Source: Prostheceraeus crozeri (lineage: Eukaryota > Platyhelminthes > Polycladida > Euryleptidae). From it: DNA of 64,000 nt. The notes below the pieces were generated by a model. That model was not told where the DNA came from. It did no database searches and was given only the letters and a program-made list of their open reading frames with translations. Shown here in pieces: positions 37,170 through 50,838 of the stretch (its first letter is position 1; every line of letters starts with the position of its first letter). Made by a program: the position numbers and the translations under genes. Location of the stretch: NCBI GenBank assembly GCA_907163375.1, contig CAJQUW010016993.1, positions 43,522 through 107,521 of the forward strand, given 5' to 3'.

Positions 37170-38806
37170 GCCCACGGTGTGTTTTTTAGGGGTTATACCT
37201 CAAGTTTCATGCCCACTCTGGAAACCAAATGGAGGTTGTTCCACATGTCCTAGGAAGTGTAAAAAAACAAATTTGAAAAAAATCTATCGAGCCCTTTTCT
37301 TTCAGCAGCTGGTTTCCACTTTTTCGTTTTTTTGCATAATTGTCATAGCACGCTTCCCTCGAAATTATATGACCTTGTCCATATCTCTGACAAAACTCTA
37401 AATAGTTGCTGAAATGCATACAGTTGCTTTTATGATTATAGAGATCAGATAAATGTATTTTTATCTGGTAAGCTATACTGATGACATTGAAGCTGTCTTA
37501 CTCTTTTTGCATGCATGCCTAATCAATTCTGTAGGCCAATTAATGCTTGCATCGTATCTACTCTATGAAAAAACAATTGGAAGTTTAGATGAAAACACTA
37601 ATTTGATGATAGCACTTGAAACTTTTAATTTGCGTTGTTTTGTGCCTCGTATTTCATCTACAAAACTGAATGCTAGAACCCTATAAGAATAGTCACTGTG
37701 TTGTGCTGCTAAAAGCTAATGAATGGCTTATATTTCCATGATAATCGCTCACCCTTGAAAAAACGCGGTTGAAAAAAATTCCCCTAATATTAACATGTCT
37801 ATATAACAATAATAACCAGATTATGACCAAATATAGTGCATAATCAAAATTAGAATGAGAGTAAGCCGATTTGCTCATATGAACTACCGCACACATATAG
37901 GAAAATCACTTAAAGAATAAAGAAAAGCAGTCAAATATGATGACTGCTGTAAGTGCACACAGCTTTTAAGAGCTTTTTATGGTATTCTGAATTATCCATC
38001 GAAGAAATTTTGAAACTTTGAAATTTTGCCACGTTATGGAGAAATTGTGATGAACTGCTTCACTTGTCTGCTCGCTGAAAAGACCTAATCGAAGCATTTG
38101 CGAAGTACAAAAATCTTCAATATGATTTTTTCGGCATTTATCACGAAACTAAACCAAAGCGGAGATCATAGCAATCGAACAATGAATCCTAATGTCAAAT
38201 ATGGTTCCCTTCATTGTAAGATCATCAATAACTAGCTACATATTCGATATTTCAGCAACTTTTTATGTCAGAGATATGGACAAGGTCATATAATTTCGAG
38301 TAAAGCGTGCTATGACAATTATGCAAAAAAGCGAAAAAGTGGAAACCAGCTGCTGAAAGAAAAGGGCTCGACAGATTATTTTCAATTTGCATTTAAAGTA
38401 TTTCCTAGGACATGTGAAGCAATCTGCATTTGGTTTGTAGAGTGGGCACATTACTTCAAGGAAAATGTATTAGAACAATTATGTGGAAAAGCAAAAAAGT
38501 GCAAAAAAGCTGCTGAAAGAAAAGGCTCGATAGATTTTTTCAAATTTACTTATTTATACTCCCTATGATATATTAAGCAATCTCCATTTAGTTTCTAGAG
38601 TGGGCACATCATTTCAAGGAAAGTCTATTATAACATGAAAGCAAAAAAAGCAAAAAAGTGTAAAAAAGCTGCAGAAAGAAAAGGGCTCGATAGATTTTTT
38701 CAAATTTGTTTTTTTACACTTCCTAGGACATGTGGAACAACCTCCATTTGGTTTCCAGAGTGGGCATGAAACTTGAGGTATAACCCCTAAAAAACACACC
38801 GTGGGC
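37170..38806. mobile_element. Inverted-repeat DNA transposon, non-autonomous, only in copy 1
   Basis: Begins CCCACGGTGTGTTTTTTAGG and ends in its reverse complement. Long inverted repeats (about 230 bp on the left) extend inward. Copy 2 has the unoccupied site (GTAGTGGGTTACATC at about 58730), consistent with a 3-bp GGG duplication, though the right edge carries two extra bases. The right half holds three tandem diverged copies of a roughly 170-bp unit (about 38262-38790). No transposase is visible; superfamily not assigned. Confidence 0.7.
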
Positions 38807-38809
38807 CGG

Positions 38810-39860
38810 GTTACATCTTGCCAATGACAAGAATGAGCTTCATCAGACTAAAGATATTTGTACATAATGTACGACATGGATGTCTATGAATAATATGATA
38901 CAGAACTCGGGATACTCAACTCCCAAAGTGTGGGAAATTGACTGTGGGCTGAATTTTTTATATGACAATGGAGATTTCTATGTTTGATTTGAAATTATTT
39001 GCATTACTGCAATGTTATTTTAGTCTCCTCTCCGAAATGCTTCTCAAATCTTAAGTGTCGTCAACCGTTGAGAAAATATGGATTATCTGTATTTTGTTTT
39101 AACAAAATCACATGAGACATAAAAGCACATAATGTACGATAAAGAATATAAGAGAAGTGTGAATAAAAATTCCTGTAGAGATAGATAGCATGCAGATGGT
39201 TGAAAGTCTATGTATTATTCAATGAAATAAAAAATCTTTATAACTGTCAAGTTGAATTTTGTTGTTGATGTTCGGTTTCAGCTTGTTGATGAAAAAGGCT
39301 TCTCGCAGTCATAGATTGATGGAGTACTTGTCACTTGAAAGAATTCTTATTGAAATTGTTAAGTTTACACATGTTGGTAGATGTTTGTACATTGATGAAG
39401 TGCTGATTGTCACATGTTAACGACCCCGGATATAAGTTTTCTAACTGTACTTCCAATACAAATATTGCTACATTTATTACATAAGATTTGATAAACTACA
39501 ACTTTGACAGATACTTTTTCTTGTTATTGGACAGTTGCGAACATTGTTTAAGAGAATTTCTTAATGTTCTAATATTTCTCGTTATTCTTAAGTAAATATT
39601 TTCACGATTGAAGATTTTTTGATTTGTTTATCCTTTCCTTTCATCTCTGACGAAATTGATAAACAAATCAAAAAATGAAATATTTTACTTTTAGTAATCC
39701 TTTACTTTTGGATACTTTTGGTTACTTTTGAAACTTTTTTAGCAAAATACCTGCATTGAAGAACCTGCCGTGCGCCGCCATAAATTTAAATCAAAAAATC
39801 TTGAATCATGAAAATATTAGCGGCATGATAACGTTGGTATGGTCGCTAGTACATTTCGGT
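38810..39860. other. AT-rich intergenic DNA, copy 1
   Basis: No supported gene; matches about 58736-59760 of copy 2. It contains a hairpin at about 39617-39676 (TTTTTGATTTGTTTATCC and near reverse complement). Confidence 0.4.
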
Positions 39861-40269
39861 TTTAGATTTGCGTGATTCGAATTGCAATGTAGCTAAGAGA
39901 TATTTGTCATCTATTGAAAGGCAAAATGTTTTGATGAATGTCAGTCTTGATGAATCTTGCGAACGATTTTACGATGCTCTACGATATGCTTTGAGTTGCA
40001 TTCCCTGTGATTTAATCACCAGACACCAATCTGATAAACCGTGGATCACCAATGTGATAAAAGTGTTAATAAATAATAGATATAAAGCATACCATGAGAA
40101 GAATTAGGACCTTTATTATCACTGTCAAAGTAAAGTAAAGTCAGCAATATTTGATGCGATGAAACACTGGAGTGATGCTGTTTTCAATTCGTCTGGTCCT
40201 TCCAAATGGGATGTGTATTAGGCAGTAATGAACGATAGCAAGAGAAAGCACAATTGGCTTCCACAAAAA
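39860..40269 (+). mobile_element. LINE fragment, copy 1 (5' part only)
   Basis: Plus-strand reading includes RYLSSIERQNVLM and a DKPWITNVIKVLINNRYKAY block, the region between endonuclease and reverse transcriptase in CR1/Jockey-type LINEs. It is cut off at about 40269 where Penelope-like sequence begins; copy 2 continues into the reverse transcriptase. Confidence 0.55.
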
Positions 40270-42700
40270 AATAGAATAGAATAGAAAGTTAAAGATAGAA
40301 ATATGTCCAATCTGATAGAGTTGCAAATATATCCCGCACTGACGTGTAACTCCATTCTGCGCACGCTTCCAGTTTTTATCACCTTTGTGCCATTATAAAT
40401 TTTGCTCGTGATCAAGCTGGTTGACAGAGAAACGTCGGGCGCTATATTTGTATTTTAATACATTATAGTATCCGCAGAAGTATATTTTCCCTCGAATTAC
40501 CCACTACCGGATACGAGGAGCATACCCTACGGAACTTCACTTTGCTTCCACTTCTATGATGTCTGCTCCACATCGCCTCCTTCATCACTCTACTTTTGTA
40601 ATTGCTCTCTTTATCAGTAATTTTCTTTCAGTTCCACTTAAGCTGATGGGCTTCGTTCACGACATGATTGCATATTTCTGAATGTGTATGTATCAAATGT
40701 TTTTGTATTTCTCTTCTTCTCTTCTACTCTTTCCTTCATAGATCTACTTGACTCTCGGGCACATTTCCAGTTACATTTGCCACACTCAAGTTCATAAAAC
40801 ACTCCATTTTGCTTAGCTTGCTCAGCTCTTTTCTTCATTAGCTCTTGCTACAAAGTTCGAAAAAGTTTATAGTCTGCTGTTAGGTAGAATTTCATTAAAA
40901 TGCCCTTGATTAATTCGTATAGGCGCACATGGCAGAATGCAATCAGGTTTTGGTCTGTCTTGTGTTTCTTTCTTGTTTACGTGTTCTTCAATTGTAAAAA
41001 TTCTATCGCTTCAGCTTCTGAGAAGTCGCTGTGGATGAAGATCTCATGAAGATCTTGTAGCTCTTTGTCAAGATTTTACTGGGAGCAAATACTTCTGTCT
41101 CTCTCGCCTAAGGTTGACACAGCACCGTCAAAAGTTGACTTTGGATGCCACGAAATTCTGTTCAAGGTTGTGTGAGCATCTTTCCGATAAATACTGAAGT
41201 TCACATCGTTTGCTGCTCTGTTTATTTTTATATCGAGCAGGGATGCAGAGTCGGAGTCCCGGAGTACTATCATTTTTGCTGGAGTCGGAGTCCCGGAGTC
41301 CTATGACATGATAGGACTCCGGCTTATATCTAGACCCGTAATATAATACAAGCAAATTATTTATCCTCGTGCATAGCTGTCACTGTCTTGATGTCAACTT
41401 TCTCTGTCAAGCAAACGTACAGAGATAGCAGTGCATGCAAAGCTTGTAATAGTTGAGGGAATGAACCGTGATAGTGAAAAGAGGATTGTCTTTTCACTCG
41501 GTGATGTAATAGAGAAGACAAGCCTTCCTAGCCTCGATCACACCTACGCACCAAAGGTCACGTCAGAGACAAAAATGAAATACTAGTTTGTTTGAGTTAG
41601 TTTGTTCACGTTAATCGTGTGTGATGGCTCCTCCAAAGCACATATTAAAATTGAAAGTGTACTCATATTTCCTGCCTGGTAGAGACTGGAGAAAACCGTG
41701 TGAAGCACACATCAACAAGATGGGAGGAGCACAGTCGTATGCATCCAACATAAAGTGACATTTGATAAACTTTCATGGAAAATGATTGATAACTGATACA
41801 GCAATGATCACTGAAGATAGGTTCAGATAAGCCTTTAATGATCTATGATGTAGGCTACCAGTTGTTTAAAAAAAACTTGACTATATATACTTGCCACCGG
41901 AGTCGGAGTTCTATCAAAATGGTAGGACTCGGCATCCCTGATATCGAGGAAAGCAAGTGATCCATTTGTCTCACGCTGTTGTGTGAATTTGATGCAGGGT
42001 CTTCAAGAATTCAAAGTGTCAATGAAATTCTCTAATTCTTTTTCACTTTGTTTCCAATGAATAAGTGTTTCATCAACATAACGCAGATACACCGCTGGCC
42101 AATTTATTGATCTTGTTTCCATCTTCTCTTTTGCTTTCTTTTCAAAATATAACAAGAATGTTGCCAAGGGAACAGCTTAAACTGCTATCCATTGCAACCC
42201 CTTCTTGTTGATGATATAGTTATTTGCCTTACTGGAAATAGCAGTATGTTAAACAGAATTCCATCAAAGTATTTATTTCAACAATATTGAATTCTGTTCG
42301 CTCAGATACTGACTGAGTCGTCTTCTTTGAGACACTTTTGAATCGCCGTGATGGATTCATCGAGAGAGATGGAAGAGATGACGGTAGAGTTCTGATCTGG
42401 TAACTCTACCGTCAGTTACCGCTGTCATCAATATTTCGTGCATTTCATTACGAAGTCGTTTTCAAGGGTCCGAATGAAAGCAGAATGATGAAGGAGGCGA
42501 TGTGGAGCAGACATCATAGAAGTTGAAATAAAGTGAAGTTCAGTCTGAGCAATGCGTGTGATGATGTGATGTGAGATATCTAGATAAGAGAGTGACATAG
42601 CTTTTGAAAATGAGGTCTACAGATAACTTTGAAAATTAGACCTTCCTTTTTTCTATCCGTGATCATGCTGTCCGTTGGCCAGCGAAATATATTGACGTAA
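40270..42700 (-). mobile_element. Penelope-like retroelement, decayed, copy 2
   Basis: Near-identical to bases 1-2225 from 40474 on and shows about 200 bp more on the left, including GAAACGTCGGGCGCTATATT at 40432-40451. That segment recurs inverted at the very end of the window (about 63925-64000), as expected for the terminal repeats of this family. GIY-YIG-like segment at 40638-40838, reverse transcriptase remnant at about 41949-42210. It joins the truncated LINE at 40269. Confidence 0.65.
41238..41940. mobile_element. Non-autonomous hAT element, copy 2
   Basis: Same element as 765-1468, with the same CAGGGATG...CATCCCTG ends and ATATCGAG duplications (41230-41237, 41941-41948). Shared by both copies, so it predates the segmental duplication. 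Confidence 0.75.
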
Positions 42701-42786
42701 ATAACAATAAAATTAATACCTAAACATTGTGGCCCGTTTATTAATTAATAATATTTTTTTCTATTATAAATTTTTGATAAATATTG

Positions 42787-42959
42787 CTAAATATTTATTT
42801 TAATAATTATGCGCTTTTTCAAAAACATGCTTATACTTTTATAGCCTTCGTTTAAATGCTTTTTTAAATGACTCAGTGACTGAGTCCCATCAAGTCCGAG
42901 TCTGGCAAAATCCTTGTCAACAATGGGATGTTCCGATATATCAATGCAATACACGATTG
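42787..42959 (-). CDS. Candidate terminal exon, unidentified host gene, copy 2
   Basis: Same as 2313-2485, with an identical protein reading (SEHPIVDKDFARLGLDG). Confidence 0.35.
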
Positions 42960-43683
42960 CTGTGGAGTCCAAACTTAAATAGATATGAAAGATTTAGATA
43001 AGTACTATTTTGAGTACTGTTTTGAGAAGACTGAATTTTGGCATTACTTACAGACAGCTTGTATGATGACTTTCAAAGAAGCGCAACGACTTTCAATGTG
43101 AAGACATCATTTAGAGATATATATGATTTTATTTCTCATTTAATCTGTTATACTACTGACGTCGAAAAGTTTGCCTTAATTTGAATAACACGTAAAACTG
43201 TTTGTGCTGAGGTCGGTGCAGATACGGTTGACTCAAGGGTGTCATTTTTAAATAAATCTATACATTCTTTCACTGGCCAAATGTGTCAGCTACCGGCTTT
43301 CTATGTACATCCACCTACCAATGGTTTGTGCATAGAACGCAAACACGAACTAGCTATTTGCATTCGTGTTTGCAAGTTCAAATTTTTGAACCCGAGCTCT
43401 GAGAACAAGATTTGAAATTTTTTATTAATTGTAGATATCTGGAGGTCGGATGACGATTTATCGGCATCTGATTTACTGATTCTCTACAATAGGGTATACT
43501 ACATTGATGACGGCAAATAAGCCAGAAACGTTTGTAGTTCCCGTAATGATTTAAGTAAGATTTTGTCCTCACCTCTTTTTTACATCATTACTATAAGTAG
43601 GAAATCTTCTAAGTTTGCAATTTCGACTTCATGATTTAGAATGATGCGGTATAAAAATTTTCACAAATATCTTGACAACTTAC

Positions 43684-43845
43684 CTCAAACCGAACAGGTT
43701 CTGGGTTTATCAGACCATTTGGGGAATAAGCCACTTCCAGCTCGACCTTCATCCTGAGAGGTATTTGCTGATTGATGAAAGCGATACGATCGGCCAAAAG
43801 AACTTCATGTGGCGGTCTCTCACTGACGATAGGATATACCTGAAA
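43684..43845 (-). CDS. Internal exon of unidentified host gene, copy 2
   Basis: 54 codons, phase 0, with the same acceptor and donor as 3219-3380. In this copy the next intron has no Polinton. Confidence 0.55.
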
Positions 43846-44193
43846 CTGTAGAGGAGCATTTGTAAGCATTATGGCAATGATTTGATGAAATGTTCCATTC
43901 CATTGCTGCTTTATTTCAACTGCATTTAAGTGACAGCAATGAATGCAGTGTTCATTTAGCAAATTTACTGCGCTGCACTTGACTGCTGCATTTAAGTAAC
44001 CCACTAGTGCCTAATAGTGTGAATAATATATTTCTGCGAGTATGGGTCGAGATAATACCATTTTAGCATTAATTAGTATTAATCAGTATTAACTACCACA
44101 TCAACAACAAACATACATCAGGAATTGCAGAGTCTCTTGTCATTTTACCCAATAATCCCGACCTATGTTCGCAAGAATATTTTATTTCAACCG

Positions 44194-44199
44194 TTTACT
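44194..44199. other. Unoccupied Polinton target site
   Basis: Single TTTACT flanked by TTTCAACCG and TACTTTGGTAGC. It is the pre-insertion form of the locus occupied at 3729-28744. Confidence 0.95.
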
Positions 44200-47100
44200 T
44201 ACTTTGGTAGCTTTAGTCTCTGTTTTGCTTCTTTTAATATCCATGTTATTTACTCAGTTATTCTTAGTTCATATCTCTTAAGTCTAATTGATGATAGGTT
44301 TACATGCTCTCCCTTCTGTTCATAGATTCATTACTGTAGAAGCATATGATTTCAGATTTTGTATTTTATATTCAGTCCAATGATTGCACTTGAATAAGAG
44401 TGCTGGACGAAATGTATTGTGCAAGAAAATAGTTTTTGATTTCATCAGAATGAATTTGGTGACTTTGTATATTTACGAACAGGCAGATATAATTTCTTGC
44501 TGAAATTGATTAAGGATAATATAATGCGTCAAATTGCTGTTTTTAGACATTTGTGTAGCATACGTTTCATTAAATAGCATGGAATAGATAAAATTCATCT
44601 TAAATGCAATGAAGATGCTGCTGGATATTTTTCTGTTTCAAATTATCGCCTACAAATGCCTTTCTTTCCGTTGAGGCTGTCTGTGTCGGCGAAAATGTGG
44701 GAATCACAAAGAAATATATCCAGCAGCATCGGCTGTCCATTCTTATTGGAAAGTAAAGCCTTCTAAACTGAATTTCATTCTTTAAATATGTTATAAGTAC
44801 TGTACGATGATGGAGCAAATATTCATGGAAGAGATTCACAATTCTTGAGAAATTTAGGATGAGTTTATTTTCATTTTTCACCAGACAAGTTGAATATTGA
44901 GATTTGAGGATTATGGGTTAAAGTCTCATTCAAATTGGCCATTGGTGCAGCTAATGATCTTTTCGATAAACAAGAGCGCCTGCATTGTAGAATCTTGCAA
45001 AAACTCCATCTGATAAGTCTCTCTCTATTTCCAAAGTTGAAAATACATCTATTCTGTTATTGTTGACACTACACCCTTGGTTGTTGATTGTTGTACTTTT
45101 TATTTAACTCAAATTTCAATTTTTCATGAATTTTTGAATTAATCGATTTTCAGAGTTTTCACTCGTTCACTCTCAAATTCGAGTCAGACAGATGAATATT
45201 TTGACATGATATTTGGAAGTTGATTTTTTACTTAGCAAGCACTCGCTGCTAATCTTACTATTCTGGTTTCAGAAAATCCATTGAATCGAATATCACATTA
45301 ACTTCAAAAGAATAAATAACAAAATTACTGCTACATGATAATTACACAAAATATGACAACAAAAGTATCAAAATAAAGAAGGTAGTAAAGAATGAAACAT
45401 TCAATCACTTTTGGTAAATACTTCAATATCTTAGTCAATTAATTCCCTAAGAAGACGCCTCCACTTATTCACGCAGTGAAAAGTCTTCTGTTAACGACAA
45501 CGGCCACATGTAAGAGGTGTAATTTCTAGAGAAAATTACCGCATGAATTGATTGTGACGTAGGCATTCACTTTTTTATCTTTACTAACGCGTTACTAACA
45601 GAGTCACTATCTCTTTGGATCAACTAGATGGAGTTACCAGTACTTTTAACAACAGAATTCACATAATGATGCGAAAATGTGATTGATTATTGAAAATGTC
45701 ACAAAAGCTCTTCGGCATAACAACTTGTCTGGTTTTGACTATTTAATTTTTGTTATTGATTATTGCTTATTACAAGCATTTCATTAACCTTCTTGCATTT
45801 TCGCTTTCTCATGGCTTTCCTCATCATAAAGGAAAAAAGAGGCACTATTTATTAATATATAATTGAGTAAAGGAAAATAAAAAAGTAGGAATCTGTTGAA
45901 AACTTGGAAGTTCGTATTTTCTTAATAATTTCATAATGATGATATGCAAGACAAATCTATTAGCACAAGTAAAACACATTAGATCACTTCAATGTCTAGC
46001 TTTGTCAACCAGGCCATAGCATAGATAAGTTTTATGAAGCGAATTTACATTTTAATCTCTACAACAGAATAACTTCGGAGCGGAACATTTAATTATCATT
46101 TCTTCATTGACTTTACCATAAGTTACGTTTCTGGGATGACTTAGTTTTGTCTGTGGAACGACAGATATCTTACATGAGTACATCCAATATTCAAACAAAT
46201 GAATCCTGAAGACCATATTGTCATTTAGTGCAAACATCGAACATATATAAAATTGACTTTACATTCTAGAAATAAGAAGACAAATTTAATATTTCGATAC
46301 TAATTTATTATATTTAATATTGATATCAATAATTAATATTAAGTTTGTCTTCTTATATCTATGAAAAATTATAACAGGAAACTTATTTATCAAAATTTAT
46401 TTTGTATGAGGTAATAGATTAGCGACAATATTAAATATTTTGAATAAGCGAGACAGACCGGAACATGTAGTTTATTTAAATTGATGAATGGAATTTAAAA
46501 CAGCCACAAATCGTGGATCAATTTTCACAATGCATTCACTCATGGTCTTGACAAGGCACTGTGAAGGGAGTGCTATCACTTAATGCTGATGAAGAAATTC
46601 ACTTGTGCCTCTATTAACTCCAAAATGATGTTCAATCCCTACATACCTTAATTATTCGACAATAATAAATTCGACAAAATTATCAAAAATACGATGTCAA
46701 AAATGAAATTTCATTAATATCCTTCTATGAACTGCTCAAGATGATATAAATCCACGTATCTAGAAGTATAGTGAAAAAAGGCAAATAATTTCAGAGGATG
46801 CCTATACATGTATTAAAAGAAAGTTTTAACCACAATTTCGCTTTATGGATTTCTCAATGTTACACGTAAATTAAAGGAGAGAGAATGATGCATTTATGGA
46901 GAGAACCAGACAATTCACTTTGATTTAAGTTCTCAAACCTCAAAGTCAAAATGAATAAACAAAAAATCATATAGGCCTACAACATGAAGCAGGAGCAAGC
47001 ACTTAAGAGCTAAATTAAAGACAAATTTTGGTCAAAACTTCACTTATCAGCTATTTTATTTAGCAGTTTCTTTAGTGATGCCAATGAAGGAACAATATTG

Positions 47101-47390
47101 AGTCATTTTCATGATTTTCTGAAGTTATCTTTTTGATAAACTTTGGCATTGTCCTTCATCAGCTCCATGACTACTCTGCATTTCTCATCAAACGTCTATT
47201 CCGCACAGCTATGGACAGGCAGTTTTGTCTTTAATTAAGTTCTTCCCATAAATTTTAAAGTGCTTGTTTCTGTCTGTGCACAAAGATCATATTTTCTTCG
47301 GACAATCCTACAATCAATATCTGTAATTTCGTCAATTCTAAAATGGCTGTTTCAATTTATCTTAAAATCAAAGCAATTTCAATGACTTAC
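44200..47390. other. Long AT-rich intron, copy 2
   Basis: No supported gene. Nearly identical to 28745-31930 apart from small indels, for example about 23 bases present near 46160 and absent from copy 1. Confidence 0.5.
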
Positions 47391-47801
47391 TTGCAGCGAA
47401 CCTTCAGGTACGATTGGCATTGGACTGCTCTCATTACTTGGCCCGTCGGACAGCATCTCATTCGACTCGGTCTCATCAGGGATATCGATAAGGGAGGGCG
47501 AAATTGGTCTGGGAATTGGGCAATAGAAATACATAGCGCCATCATCGTGCTGATGTGGAGTGCCAGGTGGCAAATGTACGCAAGTGTAGACAGGCATGAT
47601 CTGCTCAGACTGAAACTCTAAATCATCAAAGGATGTGTGGTCACTATATATTTGAACATCAATGCCCCAGTCCGCCTTACACGATTGGACAATATCTTCC
47701 AGAGTTGTCACGGGAATTCCCATAGCCCGCCGATGTGGTGTGGATGAGGCTATTGTATTGTGGAAAGGGAAGGAGGTGGTTTGCATCTTGCATAATAACA
47801 T
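47391..47801 (-). CDS. Exon of unidentified host gene, copy 2
   Basis: Same exon as 31931-32341, with the same donor. One residue differs (TIVSS versus TIASS). Confidence 0.5.
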
Positions 47802-50639
47802 GAACAAGATGGTTGCAGCAAAGGGCAGAAGAAACAAGGGATTTCAGTTGAGGCCACTTTATTATATATGCTTTTATTCTTTATCATTTTAGTAATTAAT
47901 TGTGCAATTTTAAAATTACATAGATATCCATGTGAGAGTTACGTTCTTTTTGTTTCTGAAATATTCCCGCAAAATGCTTCAACGTGTAATGTAAAATTAT
48001 GTTGTCCTACTTATTATAGGACTGATTAAAGGATTCAAACTGATGAAAAAATGTCTGGTGATTGCGCTACTTGGAATACGAGTGGACACGGTAGAGGACT
48101 ACGGATTTAATGCGAGATCGTTTCTATATGCTACTGCATAATTAAAAAGAATCAAATTGAAATGCTAAAATAAGCTCCCCTTTGTCATAAGGACTTCTGT
48201 AGAACCGATGGCACACCAGGAATCTCGATATAACACGCTGAATTCACAGCAATGAAACTGAGCTCGTGAGATGTACTGTATTTTCGGCAGCCTGTCATGT
48301 TGGTGGTTTGTGGTAAATGTAATGGACATATTTAGGCATCGGTTCCGTCAACTTTTGATCTTCTGAGCTCTGAACTCTGTCCATGACATTGATACCGAGG
48401 TCACACTTCACGTTTTCTCATCATTTCTCTTTCAGGGAGGACATTCAGAGAATGATTACAATTGCTCCCTGAAAAAGCAGAACACGTCTGAAGCGTTGGT
48501 GTTAAATGACCGCCTTCTTCTTTTTCCTCCAAGTGTTTTCGTCTTACATCTGTACTAAGATTCTAACTTCAAAAACGAAATGCTGAGATATCTATGTCTT
48601 GTGGCTTCTAGGAGACTCCATTAAATTTGCACTTGCATCTCTGCAGGATCTGAACTGATTGATAGATTTGAACTGTGGCTTCTACATAGATGAATATATT
48701 TGCCTCTCTTTCCGATGGGTATAGTTGAATAAACTTTCATCCAATCAACAATCTAGGAATATCATAACAGGACCGGTGCAATAACAATCTAGCCACAGCT
48801 TAAATAAGTTTAAATGTTGGTAGAAATGTAAATTCAAACTTAATAAAGTCTCCTGGTAGCCACAAGACCCGATATCTCAGCATTGCATCTTCAGGTTGAA
48901 GATTTGCAGAGATGACAGGTAAAATATTCTTGCGGAAGAAGAAAAAGGCGACAATTTAATATCAGCAGCTCAATATCAGAAACGCAATCCATTTTATTGA
49001 GGAGTACCCTCAGAATATCCACTCGGAAAAAAGACATTGAGGAAAGAAGCAGCATACGTCCTATTGCAATGAGGAGAAGATATATACAGTATAGTGCAAA
49101 ACGCTCATGCTGTGATAATCTATCCTCTAATGCTGTAGAGACTATAAAATCGGTGAAAGGTGCACCTCTATATTGTGTGAAATTCACTGGTGATGCCCAA
49201 AGACAGAACAGACACCGACACTGAAATTATTCAAATGGAAAGTCAAGAACAATCAAACAAATGATCTGAATATAAGAGATTTTAGATACCAGTATATTCG
49301 ATAAATACAGCCACTTGGAAACGAAGAGATTATCCCTCACTCGCGCTATCAGAAAATTTAAACAAGCCAAGTTCCTTAGTAAACAGTTCATGGAGGCCAT
49401 AGCGCAACTCTTTCGAGGAGTTTGAAAATTTATCCAAGAAATGTCCTGAATGGCTACTCAAATCTTATCAAATTATGAATGTACTAAAATGTCTCATTAT
49501 CACTTTAAAACAGTGACCGCACGGGATCCCGTTGTTCTAATCACAATCCGATCCCGGTCGAAATTTATCTGGATCTCGAATCTCGAAAAGTATGAAATTG
49601 AAAAAGATAGTTAGAATACTTCTTGTTGAGGACAGAGGCGCTGGGAAGAATTTTACAATGAGGCGCTGAAGAGATAACGATTCCTGCTGATGCCCCCAGA
49701 GAAGGTTCCCACTGTAATTGTGGATTATTCTGATCAAGAACAAACTGAAAGACGACTGAGTAATGAAATCAGACGGACCAATGTAATTTGTGTGCTCTAC
49801 GATGTAACAAATGAAAACTCAATTTCTAAGATCAGCGAATATTGGCTGCCATTCATTCAATGATCTGTGAAAGATTCGAGAGACGACAAATCACCGATTA
49901 ATTATGGTTGGAAATAGATCGGATTTTATAGAAGAAAGAAGAATCAACATGTATAGTATGGAGCACATTGCACTGAATTTACATGTACAGGTATCAAAAC
50001 AAATAGATGAAATTGATTCAATTGAAATTGATAATGGCATTGCATTTAGATTGATATCAACTTTGTCTCGATTAACTTTCAACAACAGCAATTGCATCAA
50101 TGCCTCATTAATTTTTTCCTTGCACGATTTTTCATGCGTTGTTTTAGTTTTAAACAAAGCATAACTGCAATTTTATCACATACTGGTGAAAGTTATTTCG
50201 TATTATAGTCATTGAAGCTGATTGGGGATGAATAAGAATAAAAATATCATTCCATGAATTTGACATCATTATTGTTGTTTTAAAGGCAAAACAAAAAATG
50301 GATCAGTTCTGCCTTGGAGCAATAGTGAGAAATATTTATCATGATGAGCATAAATAGAATAGATAATTCTCTTTACTTTTATATTTTGTGTCGATGCAAT
50401 CATAATGTTGAAAAGATGCAAAAGTAAAAGAAGCACAAAAGAAATTTCGGCACAGAAGTGATGCATAGGATAATGAAGCATTCTATAAAAATCATTGCTT
50501 ATATATTTCATACTATTCCCATATCTATCTATAATATATTAAAACTGAAACAGTTTCGAGCATTCTCCTTTTTAATAAATCCAACCACTAGTGAAATAAC
50601 TGCATACAAGTAGCAGGACGTATCATTACTGCTTGACGC

Positions 50640-50838
50640 AGTCAAATAAAGAACCAATCTATCAAATTATTATATGTTCGCGACGTGTCGCAGACCTGAT
50701 GCTTCCTCAGGCGAGTTAGTAATAAGTACTAATACTAATAATTTAGCACTAACTCGCCTGAGGAAGCAGCAGGTCTGCGACACGTCACGAATATATCATA
50801 ACTTGGCAGATTGGTTTTTTATTTGACTCCGTTGAAAA
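50640..50838. repeat. Large palindrome with hammerhead-like arms
   Basis: Arms of about 90 bp (50640-50728 and 50748-50838) are near-perfect reverse complements around a short AT spacer. Each arm, read outward, has CTGAGGA, a short GCAG...CTGC stem, then GACACGTC. This resembles the hammerhead ribozyme core CUGANGA-stem II-GAAAC with one base different in the last box. Confidence 0.6.

Noticed and set aside
40410-40450. Hammerhead-like reading around GAAACGTCGGGC at a Penelope-like end
   Set aside because: The other core box reads GTGATCA instead of CTGANGA and stem II pairs poorly, so I do not call a ribozyme here.
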